Assembly: GCF_002904335.1 (NCBI RefSeq)
Contig: NZ_PPHF01000110.1
Span: 24,680-88,679 of the forward strand
Source of the DNA: Amycolatopsis sp. CA-126428
GTDB lineage: Bacteria; Actinomycetota; Actinomycetes; Mycobacteriales; Pseudonocardiaceae
DNA: 64,000 nt
Direction of reading: 5' to 3'
Part shown: piece by piece, positions 34,271 to 42,633 of the stretch
Layout: each line of letters begins with the position of its first letter
Numbering within the stretch: the stretch's first letter is position 1
The notes under the pieces: model-generated
The model's database searches: none
The model's input: the letters and a program-made list of their open reading frames with translations, nothing else
Told to the model about the DNA's origin: nothing
Made by a program: the position numbers and the translations under genes

Positions 34271-34768
34271 ATGACCGTCATCGTGGTGATGGGGGTGTCA
34301 GGCTCCGGGAAGACGACGATCGGCACGGCGCTCGCCGAGGCCCTCGGCGTCGAGTACGCGGAAGCGGACACGTTCCATCCGAAGGCCAACATCGACAAGA
34401 TGACCGCCGGCACGCCGCTGACCGACGAGGACCGCGCGCCCTGGCTCGAGGCCATCGCCGGCTGGATCCGCGAACACGAGGGCTCCGGCGGCGTCGTGAC
34501 GTCGTCCGCGCTCAAGCGCCGGTACCGCGACGTCCTGCGCACCGGCGGCGACGTCTGGTTCGCGCACCTGCACGGCGACCGCGCGCAGCTGGCCGAGCGG
34601 ATGAAGACGCGCACCGGCCACTTCATGCCGGTGTCGCTGCTGGACTCGCAGCTCGCCGACCTCGAGCCCCTGGAGCCGGACGAGGCCGGGGCCGTCTTCG
34701 ACAACACCGCGGGCACGCCGGCCGAGATCACCGAAGCCGCGCTGGCCGCCTTCCGGGAGCACGCGTGA
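34271..34768 (+). CDS. gntK: Gluconokinase
   Basis: 165 residues from ATG at 34271, preceded by GGAGGTG. Walker A is GVSGSGKTT (8-16). The gluconate-kinase signature YAEADTFHPKANIDKMTAGTPLTDEDRAPWL follows, with SSALKRRYRDVLR as the lid region. It phosphorylates gluconate to 6-phosphogluconate, feeding the pentose phosphate or Entner-Doudoroff route. Its stop overlaps the gntP start by three bases (GTGA), so kinase and permease are coupled. Confidence 0.94.
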   Translation: MTVIVVMGVSGSGKTTIGTALAEALGVEYAEADTFHPKANIDKMTAGTPLTDEDRAPWLEAIAGWIREHEGSGGVVTSSALKRRYRDVLRTGGDVWFAHLHGDRAQLAERMKTRTGHFMPVSLLDSQLADLEPLEPDEAGAVFDNTAGTPAEITEAALAAFREHA

Positions 34769-36132
34769 ACGCCGTCCTCGCCGCCGGCTGGACCGGCCAC
34801 GACACGCGCCTGATCATCGCGACCGTCGTCGCGATCGCCGTCATCGTCGTGCTGATCACGAAAGTGAAGCTGCACCCGTTCCTGGCGCTCGTCCTCGGCT
34901 CGCTCGCGCTCGGGCTGACCGCCGGGATGCCGGTCGACAAGCTGCTCAAGAGCTTCACGACCGGCGTCGGCAGCACGGTCGCGTCCGTCGGCATCCTGAT
35001 CGCCCTCGGCGCGATGCTCGGCAAGCTGCTGGCCGACTCCGGCGGCGCCGACCAGATCGTCGACACCGTGCTCGGCCGGGCCCGCGGCGGCGCGCTCCCG
35101 TGGGCGATGGCGCTCGTCGCGGCCCTGATCGGGCTGCCGATGTTCTTCGAGATCGGGCTCGTCATGCTGATCCCGGTGGTGCTGCTCGCGGTCAAGCGCA
35201 CCGGGAAACCGCTGATGCTGCTGGGCATTCCCGCGGTGGCCGGGCTTTCGGTGCTGCACGGGCTGGTCCCGCCGCACCCCGGCCCGCTGGCCGCGGCCGG
35301 CGCGCTGAACGCGAACGTCGGCATCACGCTGGCGTTCGGCCTGCTCGTCGGCATCCCGACGCTGGTCGTCGCGGGTCCGCTGTTCGGCAAGCTCGCGGCC
35401 CGGCTGGTGCCGGACGCCGCGCCGCCGGAGCGGCTGATCCCGGAACGCGCCGACACCGGCAAGCCGCGTCCCAGCTTCGCCGCGACGCTCACGACGGTGC
35501 TGCTGCCGGTCGTGCTCATGCTGGCGAAAGCGCTGTCGGACATCCTGCTGGCCAAGGACAACCAGGCCCGCAAGATCCTCGACTTCGTCGGCGACCCGCT
35601 GATCGCGCTGCTCGCGGCGGTCCTGGTGGGCATGGTCCTGCTCGGCCGCCCGGCCGGGCTCGGCCGGGACAAACTGTCCACAGTGGTCGGCGACTCGCTC
35701 GGCCCGATCGCCGGGATCATCCTCATCGTCGGCGCGGGCGGCGGGTTCAAGCAGACCCTGGTCGACGCCGGCGTCGGTGACGTCATCACCGGCCTGGCCA
35801 AGGACGCGAACCTGTCCCCGCTGCTGCTCGGCTGGCTGGTCGCGGTGGCGATCCGGCTGGCCACGGGCTCGGCCACGGTCGCAACCGTCTCGGCGGCGGG
35901 CATCGTGGCCCCGCTCGCCGCGGGCATGGACCCGTCCCACAGCGCGCTGCTGGTGCTGGCGATCGGCGCCGGGTCGCTGTTCTTCTCGCACGTCAACGAC
36001 GCCGGGTTCTGGCTGGTCAAGGAGTACTTCGGGCTCTCGGTCGGGCAGACGCTGAAGAGCTGGTCGGTGATGGAGACGCTCATCTCGGTGGTCGCCATCA
36101 CGCTGATCCTGCCGCTGTCGCTGATCGTTTAG
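34765..36132 (+). CDS. gntP: Gluconate:H+ symporter (GntP family)
   Basis: 455 residues with about twelve to fourteen hydrophobic segments. The family landmarks are MPVDKLLKSFTTGVGSTVASVGILIALGAMLGKLLADSGGADQIVD, VAGLSVLHGLVPPHPGPLAAAG, and RLATGSATVATVSAAGIVAPL with FFSHVNDAGFWLVKEYFGLSVGQTLKSWSVMET. It imports gluconate for the upstream kinase. The start is GTG at 34765, overlapping the gntK stop. The operon ends in a strong hairpin terminator 18 bp downstream. Confidence 0.93.
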   Translation: MNAVLAAGWTGHDTRLIIATVVAIAVIVVLITKVKLHPFLALVLGSLALGLTAGMPVDKLLKSFTTGVGSTVASVGILIALGAMLGKLLADSGGADQIVDTVLGRARGGALPWAMALVAALIGLPMFFEIGLVMLIPVVLLAVKRTGKPLMLLGIPAVAGLSVLHGLVPPHPGPLAAAGALNANVGITLAFGLLVGIPTLVVAGPLFGKLAARLVPDAAPPERLIPERADTGKPRPSFAATLTTVLLPVVLMLAKALSDILLAKDNQARKILDFVGDPLIALLAAVLVGMVLLGRPAGLGRDKLSTVVGDSLGPIAGIILIVGAGGGFKQTLVDAGVGDVITGLAKDANLSPLLLGWLVAVAIRLATGSATVATVSAAGIVAPLAAGMDPSHSALLVLAIGAGSLFFSHVNDAGFWLVKEYFGLSVGQTLKSWSVMETLISVVAITLILPLSLIV

Positions 36133-36150
36133 GCACCACCCGAACGACAA

Positions 36151-36185
36151 GGCCGCCACCCCACTGCCGGGGTGGCGGCCTTTTT
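36151..36185 (+). terminator. Rho-independent terminator after gntP
   Basis: A perfect 12-bp stem, GGCCGCCACCCC/GGGGTGGCGGCC, has a six-base loop (ACTGCC) and is followed at once by five T. This is a textbook intrinsic terminator for gntK-gntP. Confidence 0.92.
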
Positions 36186-36193
36186 CGCGCCCG

Positions 36194-36223
36194 TTGACAT
36201 GTGACCTTTTGGTCACCTATTCT
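36194..36223 (+). promoter_or_regulatory. Promoter with embedded ArsR-type operator
   Basis: TTGACA (36194-36199) and TATTCT (36218-36223) are 18 bp apart. The spacer is filled by the palindrome GTGACC-TTTT-GGTCAC (36201-36216). Transcription should start at or next to the GTG at 36231, making the mRNA leaderless. A repressor bound here would block polymerase directly. Confidence 0.78.
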
Positions 36224-36230
36224 CGCTGAC

Positions 36231-36554
36231 GTGCCCGACGACGACCTGGTGTTCAAGGCGCTGGCGGATCCGACCCGCCGGTTCCTGCTCGACCTGCTCT
36301 TCGAGCGTGACGGCCGCACGCTCACCGAGCTGGAGACCCAGGTGGAGATGACCCGCTTCGGCGTCATGAAGCACCTGAAGCTCCTGGAAGAGGCCGGGCT
36401 CGTCGTCGCACGGAAGGAAGGCCGCGAGAAGCGGCACTTCCTCAACCCCGTCCCGATCCGCCAGATCCACGACCGGTGGATCGACAAGTACACCGAGCGC
36501 CGGGTCACCGCGCTCCTCGACCTCAAGAACGAGCTGGAAGGCGAAGAACCGTGA
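36231..36554 (+). CDS. ArsR-family helix-turn-helix regulator
   Basis: 107 residues. The winged helix reads VFKALADPTRRFLLDLLFERDGRTLTELETQVEMTRFGVMKHLKLLEEAGLVVARKEGREKRHFLNPVPIRQIHDRWI. This matches the ArsR subgroup that is usually paired with SRPBCC/AHSA1 proteins. No metal-binding cysteines are present, so it is not a classical metal sensor. GTG at 36231 is chosen because it coincides with the predicted transcription start; the longer GTG at 36201 lies inside the operator. It overlaps the SRPBCC gene by four bases. Confidence 0.9.
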   Translation: MPDDDLVFKALADPTRRFLLDLLFERDGRTLTELETQVEMTRFGVMKHLKLLEEAGLVVARKEGREKRHFLNPVPIRQIHDRWIDKYTERRVTALLDLKNELEGEEP

Positions 36555-37063
36555 CGAACACCGTGCAGGTCTACCGCGTCTACATCAAGGCGTCCCCGGA
36601 GCGCATCTGGGACGCCATCACCAAGCCCGAGTGGACGCAGAAGTACGGCTACACCGGACTGGCCGACTTCGACCTGCGGCCCGGCGGCAAGCACCGCACC
36701 CGCCCGACGCAGGCGTTCATCGACGCCGGGATCACCGGCGACGTCGTCGACGGCGAAGTCCTGGAGGTGGACCCGCCGCGGAAGCTGGTCATCACCTGGA
36801 AGCTGCTGATGGCTCCGGAGGACGTGGCCGACGAGCCCTACACGACGCTCACGTACGAAATCGAGGAGTCCAAGACCGCCGGTACCCGGCTGACCGTGAC
36901 CCACGACGTCACCGGCGCCCCCGCGATGGCCGCGATGGTCAGCGGCTCGCTCGAGCGGCTGGACGCGCCGCCGAACGAGAACGCGGGTGGCGGCTGGGCC
37001 TGGATCCTGTCGGACCTCAAGTCGCTGCTGGAGACCGGCGAAACCATCGTCCCGGCGCCGTGA
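36551..37063 (+). CDS. SRPBCC (AHSA1-like) domain protein
   Basis: 170 residues with the START/Bet v1-like helix-grip fold: VYRVYIKASPERIWDAITKPEWTQKYGYTGLADFDLRPGG...GEVLEVDPPRKLVITWKLL...LTYEIEESKTAGTRLTVTHDVTGAP. It binds a hydrophobic ligand or another protein; no catalytic motif is apparent. It is translationally coupled (GTGA overlap) to the ArsR-type regulator, the usual pairing for this family, and is predicted to be controlled by it. It ends just before a bidirectional terminator. Confidence 0.88.
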   Translation: MTNTVQVYRVYIKASPERIWDAITKPEWTQKYGYTGLADFDLRPGGKHRTRPTQAFIDAGITGDVVDGEVLEVDPPRKLVITWKLLMAPEDVADEPYTTLTYEIEESKTAGTRLTVTHDVTGAPAMAAMVSGSLERLDAPPNENAGGGWAWILSDLKSLLETGETIVPAP

Positions 37064-37068
37064 GGGGG

Positions 37069-37114
37069 TCTGGCGTGGCCCGTCCCGCGCCGCTTCGGGA
37101 CGGGCCACGCCAGA
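37069..37114. terminator. Bidirectional terminator between convergent operons
   Basis: An 18-bp perfect stem, TCTGGCGTGGCCCGTCCC (37069-37086) with its complement at 37097-37114, has a 10-base loop and is followed by GTTTT on the plus strand. It separates the SRPBCC gene from the convergent sugar-kinase gene. Confidence 0.88.
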
Positions 37115-37118
37115 GTTT

Positions 37119-38087
37119 TCAGACGCGCTGGGTCGCCGCCTTGAGCGCCGCCTTGGCGGCCTCGGGCGCCCCCAGCGTGTCGAGTCCGAACAACGCCGCG
37201 CCCACCACGGGGTTCACGTCGACGACGCGGACCACCGCGCGCGGCGCGACCTTGAGGCACCGGCGTTCGATCTCCGCGATCACCGGCGCGCCGACACCGG
37301 TCAGCACGCCGCCGCCGAGGACGATCTCCGGGGCGTCCGCGGTCAGGTCCAGCTCGCGGAGGATCACCGCCGCGAAGACGCTGACCTCCTCGACGAACCG
37401 CGTCACGATGTCCTGGGCGACCTCGTCCCCCGCCGCCGCGACTTCGAACAGCAGTGGGCACAGGCCGTGGATCGACGCCGGGTCGATCTCCTCGAAGTGC
37501 AGGCCCTGCACGACGTCCAGCAGCGTCGGCTTCCCGAAGTAGGCCGCCACCGCCGGCATCAGGGCCGTCCGCGGACCGCGGCCGTCCTCGGCGCGCACGG
37601 CCCACCACAGCGCCTCTTCGCCGAGCCGGTAGCCGCCACCCCAGTCGCCGGAGATCTTGCCCAGCGCGGGAAAGCGGTGGACGCGGCCGTCGGGGCCGAC
37701 ACCGGCGCCGTTGATCCCGGCGCCGCAGACGACCGCGACGCCGACCCCCGCGCTGCCCGCCCGGAGCAGCGCGAGGGTGTCGTTGCCGACCGTCAGGGTG
37801 TCGCTCCACCCGCGCGCGGACAGCGCCGCGTGCAGCGTCTCTTCCTCGCGCGGGAAGTCGAGCCCGGCGAGGTACGCCGAGGTGTGCACCGCGCACGGCT
37901 TCTCCCCGAAGTCCGGGAACGCCTCCAGGACCAGGCCCTCCAGCGCCGTGACGCAGGCCGCGACGCCGATGTTCTGCGGCGACGCACCGGGGCCCCTCGA
38001 CTTCCCCAGCACCACGCCGTCTTCCGAGATCACCAGGACCTCGGTCTTGCTGTTGCCGCCGTCGATCGCGATAATCGCAGGCCTCAT
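37119..38087 (-). CDS. Sugar kinase of the BadF/BcrA/N-acetylglucosamine kinase family
   Basis: 322 residues of the ASKHA fold. The phosphate-1 loop is AIDGGNSKTEVLVI, the phosphate-2 region is VGNDTLALLRAG...GVAVVCGAGINGAG, and the adenosine motif is EIVLGGGVLTG. GKISGDWGGGYRLGEEALWWAVR is diagnostic of the GlcNAc/glucosamine kinase-like branch. It is the last gene of the sugar operon, overlapping GH4 by four bases (ATGA). It likely phosphorylates the imported sugar or its GH4 product in the cytoplasm. The exact substrate is unknown. Confidence 0.87.
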   Translation of the reverse strand: MRPAIIAIDGGNSKTEVLVISEDGVVLGKSRGPGASPQNIGVAACVTALEGLVLEAFPDFGEKPCAVHTSAYLAGLDFPREEETLHAALSARGWSDTLTVGNDTLALLRAGSAGVGVAVVCGAGINGAGVGPDGRVHRFPALGKISGDWGGGYRLGEEALWWAVRAEDGRGPRTALMPAVAAYFGKPTLLDVVQGLHFEEIDPASIHGLCPLLFEVAAAGDEVAQDIVTRFVEEVSVFAAVILRELDLTADAPEIVLGGGVLTGVGAPVIAEIERRCLKVAPRAVVRVVDVNPVVGAALFGLDTLGAPEAAKAALKAATQRV

Positions 38088-39349
38088 CCGCGCGCCCAGG
38101 GCAAGTACTCGCGGTTGATCTGCACCAGGGAGTCGGCGAGCGTGTCGGCCTTCGAGTACTGGCCGACCAGCGGGTGCGCCAGCAGCGCGTCGGCCACGCG
38201 GTCGCGGCCGCCCTTCAGCGCCGCCTCCAGAGCCAGGAACTCGTACGCCGTCGTCGCCGCGATGAGGCCCGAGAACCGAGGCTCCACCGGCGGCTGCGGG
38301 ATCGGCGTCGCGCCCTTCGAGTCCACAGTGGACCGGGCTTCGATGACGGCGTCGTCCGGCAGGAACGGGAAGGTGCCCTCGTTGCGGACGTTCACCACGT
38401 GCTCCTCGGCCGGCCCGCCCGCGGTCAGCGCGTGCACCAGCTGCACGGCGGCCTCGGAGTAGTACGCCCCGCCGCGCTTTTCCAGCGACTCCGGCTTGGT
38501 GTTCTGCTCCGGGTCCAGGTAGATCTTCAGCAGCTCTTCCTCGACGTCGCTGACGACGTCCGCGCGCGGGCGTTCGGTGCGCTGCTTCGTGACCTGCTCG
38601 TCGTGCGCGTAGAAGTACTTCAGGTAGTACGACGGCACGACGTTCATCCGCCGCAGCCACATCTGAGGCACGCTGACTTCGTTCGACAGGTAGTCCAGGT
38701 GCTCCTCCAGCAGCTCCGGGAGCCGGTCGACGCCGCCGACGAGCGCGCCGCGCTCCCAGCTCAGGTGGTTCAGCCCGGTGTGGACGAGCTTGACGTCGTC
38801 CGCGCCGACGCCCAGGAGCTTCCCGAACTGGCGCTGCAGGTTGATGGCGACGTTGCACAGCCCGACCGCGCGGTGCCCCTCGTTGAGCAGGGCGCGCGTG
38901 ACGATGCCGACCGGGTTGGTGAAGTTGACGATCCACGTGTCGTCGCCGGCGATCTTGCGGACGCGGTCGGCGATGTCCAGCACCACCGGCACCGTGCGCA
39001 GCGCCTTCGCCAGCCCGCCCGCGCCGGTCGTCTCCTGCCCGACGCAGCCGCAGGCGTGCGGGAACGTCTCGTCCGAGCGCCGCGCCCGCTGCCCGCCGAC
39101 GCGCAGCTGGATCAGCACGGCGGAAGCGCCGTCGACGCCTTCCTCCAGCGACTGCGTCGTGCGGACCCGGGCCGGGTGCCCGGCGTGGTCGAGCAGCCGC
39201 TGGCTGAACCCGCCGACGGCCTCGACGCGGTAGGCGTCCGGGTCGACCAGCACGATCTCGTCGACGTCCAAAGTGGACCGGCGGCCGGCGATCCCGTCGA
39301 TCAGCTCCGGCGTGTAGGTGGACCCGCCACCGACGACTGCCAGCTTCAT
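38084..39349 (-). CDS. GH4 6-phospho-beta-glycosidase
   Basis: 421 residues. The NAD-binding start is MKLAVVGGGSTYTPELIDGI. The GH4 metal and redox motifs are GLCNVAINLQ (Cys ligand) and HTGLNHLSW (His ligand), and the family loop IQLRVGGQRARRSDE is present. GH4 enzymes need NAD+ and Mn2+ and cleave 6-phosphoglycosides by an oxidation-elimination route. The motif reads CNVAI where many members have CNVPI. Neighbouring genes encode a non-phosphorylating ABC importer plus a kinase, so the substrate must be phosphorylated inside the cell. Both ends overlap neighbours by four bases. Confidence 0.9.
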   Translation of the reverse strand: MKLAVVGGGSTYTPELIDGIAGRRSTLDVDEIVLVDPDAYRVEAVGGFSQRLLDHAGHPARVRTTQSLEEGVDGASAVLIQLRVGGQRARRSDETFPHACGCVGQETTGAGGLAKALRTVPVVLDIADRVRKIAGDDTWIVNFTNPVGIVTRALLNEGHRAVGLCNVAINLQRQFGKLLGVGADDVKLVHTGLNHLSWERGALVGGVDRLPELLEEHLDYLSNEVSVPQMWLRRMNVVPSYYLKYFYAHDEQVTKQRTERPRADVVSDVEEELLKIYLDPEQNTKPESLEKRGGAYYSEAAVQLVHALTAGGPAEEHVVNVRNEGTFPFLPDDAVIEARSTVDSKGATPIPQPPVEPRFSGLIAATTAYEFLALEAALKGGRDRVADALLAHPLVGQYSKADTLADSLVQINREYLPWARG

Positions 39350-40236
39350 CCCTTGACCCCCGTGAATGTGATGCCCTTGACGAACGACTTCTGGGCGAAG
39401 ATGAACAGCACGATCACCGGCGCCATGATCAGCGCGGTCGCCGCCATCGTCATGTTCCACTCGACGTGGTGCATGCCGCGGAAGGACGCGATGGCCAGCG
39501 AAAGCGGCCAGTGGTCCTGGTTCTCGCCGGTGTAGAGCAGCGGCCCGAAGTAGTCGTTCCAGGTGAACAGGAAGCAGAACATGGCGGTGGCCGCGATCCC
39601 GGGTTTGGCCATCGGGATGAGCACGCGGTACATCGCCTGGAACTCGTTGCAGCCGTCGATCTTCGCCGCTTCGAGGTAGTCCTTCGGAATGGTGAGGAAG
39701 AACTGCCGGAGCAGGAAGATCGAAAACGCGTCGAAGAAGAAGTACGGCACGATCAGCGGAACCAGCGTGCCGGTGAGGCCCATCCGCACCCACAGGTCGT
39801 ACAGCGGCACGACGGTGACCTGCGGCGGCAGCAGCATCGCCGCCACGGTCAGCATGAAGAACAGGTTCTGCCCGCGCCACCGCAGTTTCGCCAGCGCGTA
39901 CGCCGCCGGGATCGCCGAGAGCAGCGCACCCGCCGTCGCCAGCGCCGAATACAGCAGGCTGTTGCCGAAGTATTCGAGCAGCGGCGCCTTCTGGAACACC
40001 TTGACGAAGTTCTCGAAGTGCCATTCGGTCGGCCACAGGCTCGACGTCATCGCCTGGTCGCTCGCCATCACCGCGGTGAGGAACACGAACAGCAGCGGCA
40101 GCACGAAGATCACGCCGAGCGCGATCCCGATCGCGTGGGTGGCGATGAAGCCCAGCCGCTTGTCCCAGTTGCGCTTGAACCTGGTCCTGGGCGGCACGCC
40201 CGCCGCTTTCTGCGGCGCTTCGGCCAGTGCGGTCAT
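39346..40236 (-). CDS. Carbohydrate ABC transporter permease (MalG type)
   Basis: 296 residues with six transmembrane helices. The EAA loop reads DYLEAAKIDGCNEFQAMYRVLIPMAKPG, which contacts the ATPase. The N-terminal cytoplasmic stretch precedes FIATHAIGIALGVIFVLPLLFVFL. It ends KSFVKGITFTGVKG, typical of MalG homologues. It pairs with the MalF-type permease encoded upstream (four-base overlap). No ATPase gene is in the operon, so a shared MsiK-like ATPase elsewhere is expected. Confidence 0.92.
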   Translation of the reverse strand: MTALAEAPQKAAGVPPRTRFKRNWDKRLGFIATHAIGIALGVIFVLPLLFVFLTAVMASDQAMTSSLWPTEWHFENFVKVFQKAPLLEYFGNSLLYSALATAGALLSAIPAAYALAKLRWRGQNLFFMLTVAAMLLPPQVTVVPLYDLWVRMGLTGTLVPLIVPYFFFDAFSIFLLRQFFLTIPKDYLEAAKIDGCNEFQAMYRVLIPMAKPGIAATAMFCFLFTWNDYFGPLLYTGENQDHWPLSLAIASFRGMHHVEWNMTMAATALIMAPVIVLFIFAQKSFVKGITFTGVKG

Positions 40237-41267
40237 GCCCCCTCCTCCTGGTGCTGGGACTTCCTCAGCTGCCGCACGAGAATCCACGTGAATCCGGACG
40301 ACACGATGAACAGCAGGACCGCCATCGCCGCCGCGTAGCCCATGTTGAAGTAGCGGAAACCCTGGACGTACAGCCAGATCGGGTACGTCAGCGTCGAGTT
40401 CTGCGGCGCCCCGATGAGCTTCGAGTTGCCGGCGACGTCGGCGGTGCCCGCGCTCGCGGACGCCGCGACGATCGCCTGGGTGAAGAACTGCAGCGCGTAG
40501 ATGATCGAGTTGACCACGCCGAACAGCAGCACCGGCGAGATCGACGGCAGCGTGACGTGCCAGAACCGGCGGACCGGGCCGGCGCCGTCGAGCTCGGCGG
40601 CCTCGTACTGCTCGGTGGGGACGTCCAGCAGCGCGGCGAGGATGATGATCATCAGCTCGCCGGAGCCCCACAGCGCGAGCAGCGTCAGCGCGGGCTTCGA
40701 CATCGCCGGGCTGTTGAACCAGAGCCCGCCGTCGATGCCGACGAGCCGCAGGAACCGGTTGACCGGGCCGAACTCCGGGTTGAACACGAACACGAACGCC
40801 AGCGTGGCCGCCGCCGGCGGGGCCAGCGTCGGCAGGTAGCAGAGCGTCCGGACCAGGCCGACGCCCGACTTGAGACGGGAGATCACCGACGCGATGCCGA
40901 GGGAGAACACCACGCGGCAGACCGTCAGGACGACCACCAGCCACAGCGTGTTGTACGCGGCCGTGCCGACCAGCGGCTCGGTGGTGAACATCCGGATGTA
41001 GTTGTCGAACCCGATGAACTGCGGCGGGTTGATCAGGTCGTAGCGGGTGAAGGAGTAGTAGACCGTGGCGATCAGCGGGTAGCCGAAGAAGATCAGGAAC
41101 CCGAGGAAGGCCGGGGCCATGAAGAACAGGACGGTCCGGCGGCGCTTGGCCCGGCGGGCCCCCGCCCGCGCCTTGGCAGGCGCGGACGGGGAGCCGTCGG
41201 TCTTGAGTGGGACGGCGGTGCGGGGCGAGGTACTCGTCACCGCCGAGACCCCATCGGACAGAGTCAT
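40233..41267 (-). CDS. Carbohydrate ABC transporter permease (MalF type)
   Basis: 344 residues from ATG at 41267, which overlaps the binding-protein stop (ATGA). A Lys/Arg/Ala-rich cytoplasmic leader precedes six helices, beginning TVLFFMAPAFLGFLIFFGYPLIATVYYSF. The EAA loop is EQYEAAELDGAGPVRRFWHVTLPSISP. It forms the translocation heterodimer with the MalG-type partner. The longer frame upstream is low-complexity Arg-rich sequence antisense to nothing obvious and is excluded. Confidence 0.92.
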   Translation of the reverse strand: MTLSDGVSAVTSTSPRTAVPLKTDGSPSAPAKARAGARRAKRRRTVLFFMAPAFLGFLIFFGYPLIATVYYSFTRYDLINPPQFIGFDNYIRMFTTEPLVGTAAYNTLWLVVVLTVCRVVFSLGIASVISRLKSGVGLVRTLCYLPTLAPPAAATLAFVFVFNPEFGPVNRFLRLVGIDGGLWFNSPAMSKPALTLLALWGSGELMIIILAALLDVPTEQYEAAELDGAGPVRRFWHVTLPSISPVLLFGVVNSIIYALQFFTQAIVAASASAGTADVAGNSKLIGAPQNSTLTYPIWLYVQGFRYFNMGYAAAMAVLLFIVSSGFTWILVRQLRKSQHQEEGA

Positions 41268-42622
41268 CCGCCCGCGCCCTTCTGCTTCAGTTCGTCGTCG
41301 ATCTGCGCGTCCACCTTCTTCAGGCCTTCGGTCAGGTCGGGCACCGAACCGGCCTGCCACTTCTCGGCGAAGTCGTTGACCGCCTTGAGGTGCGCGTCAC
41401 CGATCGGCGTGGTCTGGTTCGACACGAGCTTGCCGCTGTCGTACATGTCGAGGAACGTCTTGAACTGCGGCTGCAGGTCGAGGCGCGGCGACGTCAGCGA
41501 GGCCTTCGTGCTGGGCACGTTCTTCAGGCCGTTGGCCATGTCCACCAGGGTGTCGGTGTCCAGGGTGACCTGCTTGATCAGCTCCCACGCGGCGCCGGGG
41601 TTCTTGGCGCCCTTGGGGATGGCGATGATCGTGCCGGTGGTGAAGGCACTGCCGTACTTGTCCGCCATGGTGGTGAGCACCGGGGCCGGCGCGGTGGCGT
41701 AGTTCAGGGTCGGCGCCTGGTCTTTGATGAACGCGGTGCGGAACTCGCCGTCGTAGATCATCGCCAGCTTGCCCTTCTGGAAGCCGTTGTCGGCGGAGTA
41801 CTCGTCACCGAGGCCCGCCTTGAACTGCTCGACCTTGTCGTGGCCACCGAGCGCGTCGATCAGCTTCTTCTGGAACTCGAACATCGCCTTCCAGCCGGGG
41901 TTGGTGGCGAGGTCCGACTTGCCGTCCGGGCCCAGGAACGGCGCGCCGAAGTTCGGCGCCCAGTACTGGGCCTGGTTGGCGTAGAACGGCATCGACGGCA
42001 GGAAGCCGGCGACCTTGATCGAGCCGTCCGCGTTGTACTCGGTCAGCTTCTTGGCGTCCTCGAGCAGCTCGTCCGTGGTCTTCGGCGGCGAGGTGACGCC
42101 CTTCGCCGCGAACATGTCCTTGTTGTAGTAGAAGCCGTAGACGTCGGCGAGCATCGGCATGGCGCACCGCTTGCCCTGGTACTCGGTGTAGTTGCGGACC
42201 GCTTCGGGGATTTGGTTCAGGTCGATCTTGTCGCGGTCGATGTAGGGCTTGAGGTCCTGGAAGCTGCCGGTGGAGCACCAGGCACCGAGGTTGTCGGTGT
42301 AGAAGGAGATCGCGACGTCGGGTGGGTTGCCGCCGCGGATCGACTGCGTGAGCTTGTCGTCGTCCTGGTTGCCCTCGTGCTTGATCTCGATGTTCGGGTA
42401 CTTCGCCTTGAGCTTGTTCAGGCCCGCCGTCACCACGCCGTACTCGCGGTCGGTGAACTTGCTGTAGACCGTGATCGTCATCTTGTCGTCCTTGCCGGGC
42501 GCGGCGGCCGCGTCACCGCCGCTGGGGGCAGCGGCGCCGGAACAGGCGCTGGTCAACAGGACGGACGCCGCGGCGGCGGCCACCAGCAGGGCGCCGCGGC
42601 GGGTCCGGGTGGTCAGGGGCAT
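41264..42622 (-). CDS. Sugar-binding lipoprotein of the ABC importer
   Basis: 452 residues. The lipoprotein signal ends in LLTSACSGAAAPSGGDAAAA (lipobox TSAC). The mature protein has the extracellular solute-binding (family 1) fold: MTITVYSKFTDREYGVVTAGLNKLKAKYPNIEI, a YGFYYNKDMFAAKGV segment, and GKLAMIYDGEFRTAFI. The substrate is probably a beta-linked oligosaccharide, judged only from the GH4 gene. ATG at 42622 is chosen because GAGGAGGG sits directly before it; that site would overlap the alternative ATG at 42637. It lies 11 bp after the ROK stop. Confidence 0.92.
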   Translation of the reverse strand: MPLTTRTRRGALLVAAAAASVLLTSACSGAAAPSGGDAAAAPGKDDKMTITVYSKFTDREYGVVTAGLNKLKAKYPNIEIKHEGNQDDDKLTQSIRGGNPPDVAISFYTDNLGAWCSTGSFQDLKPYIDRDKIDLNQIPEAVRNYTEYQGKRCAMPMLADVYGFYYNKDMFAAKGVTSPPKTTDELLEDAKKLTEYNADGSIKVAGFLPSMPFYANQAQYWAPNFGAPFLGPDGKSDLATNPGWKAMFEFQKKLIDALGGHDKVEQFKAGLGDEYSADNGFQKGKLAMIYDGEFRTAFIKDQAPTLNYATAPAPVLTTMADKYGSAFTTGTIIAIPKGAKNPGAAWELIKQVTLDTDTLVDMANGLKNVPSTKASLTSPRLDLQPQFKTFLDMYDSGKLVSNQTTPIGDAHLKAVNDFAEKWQAGSVPDLTEGLKKVDAQIDDELKQKGAGG

Positions 42623-42633
42623 GGCCCTCCTCC

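Noticed and set aside
36201..36230. Longer ArsR start at GTG 36201
   Set aside because: It lies inside the operator and between the -35 and -10 boxes, upstream of the predicted transcription start.
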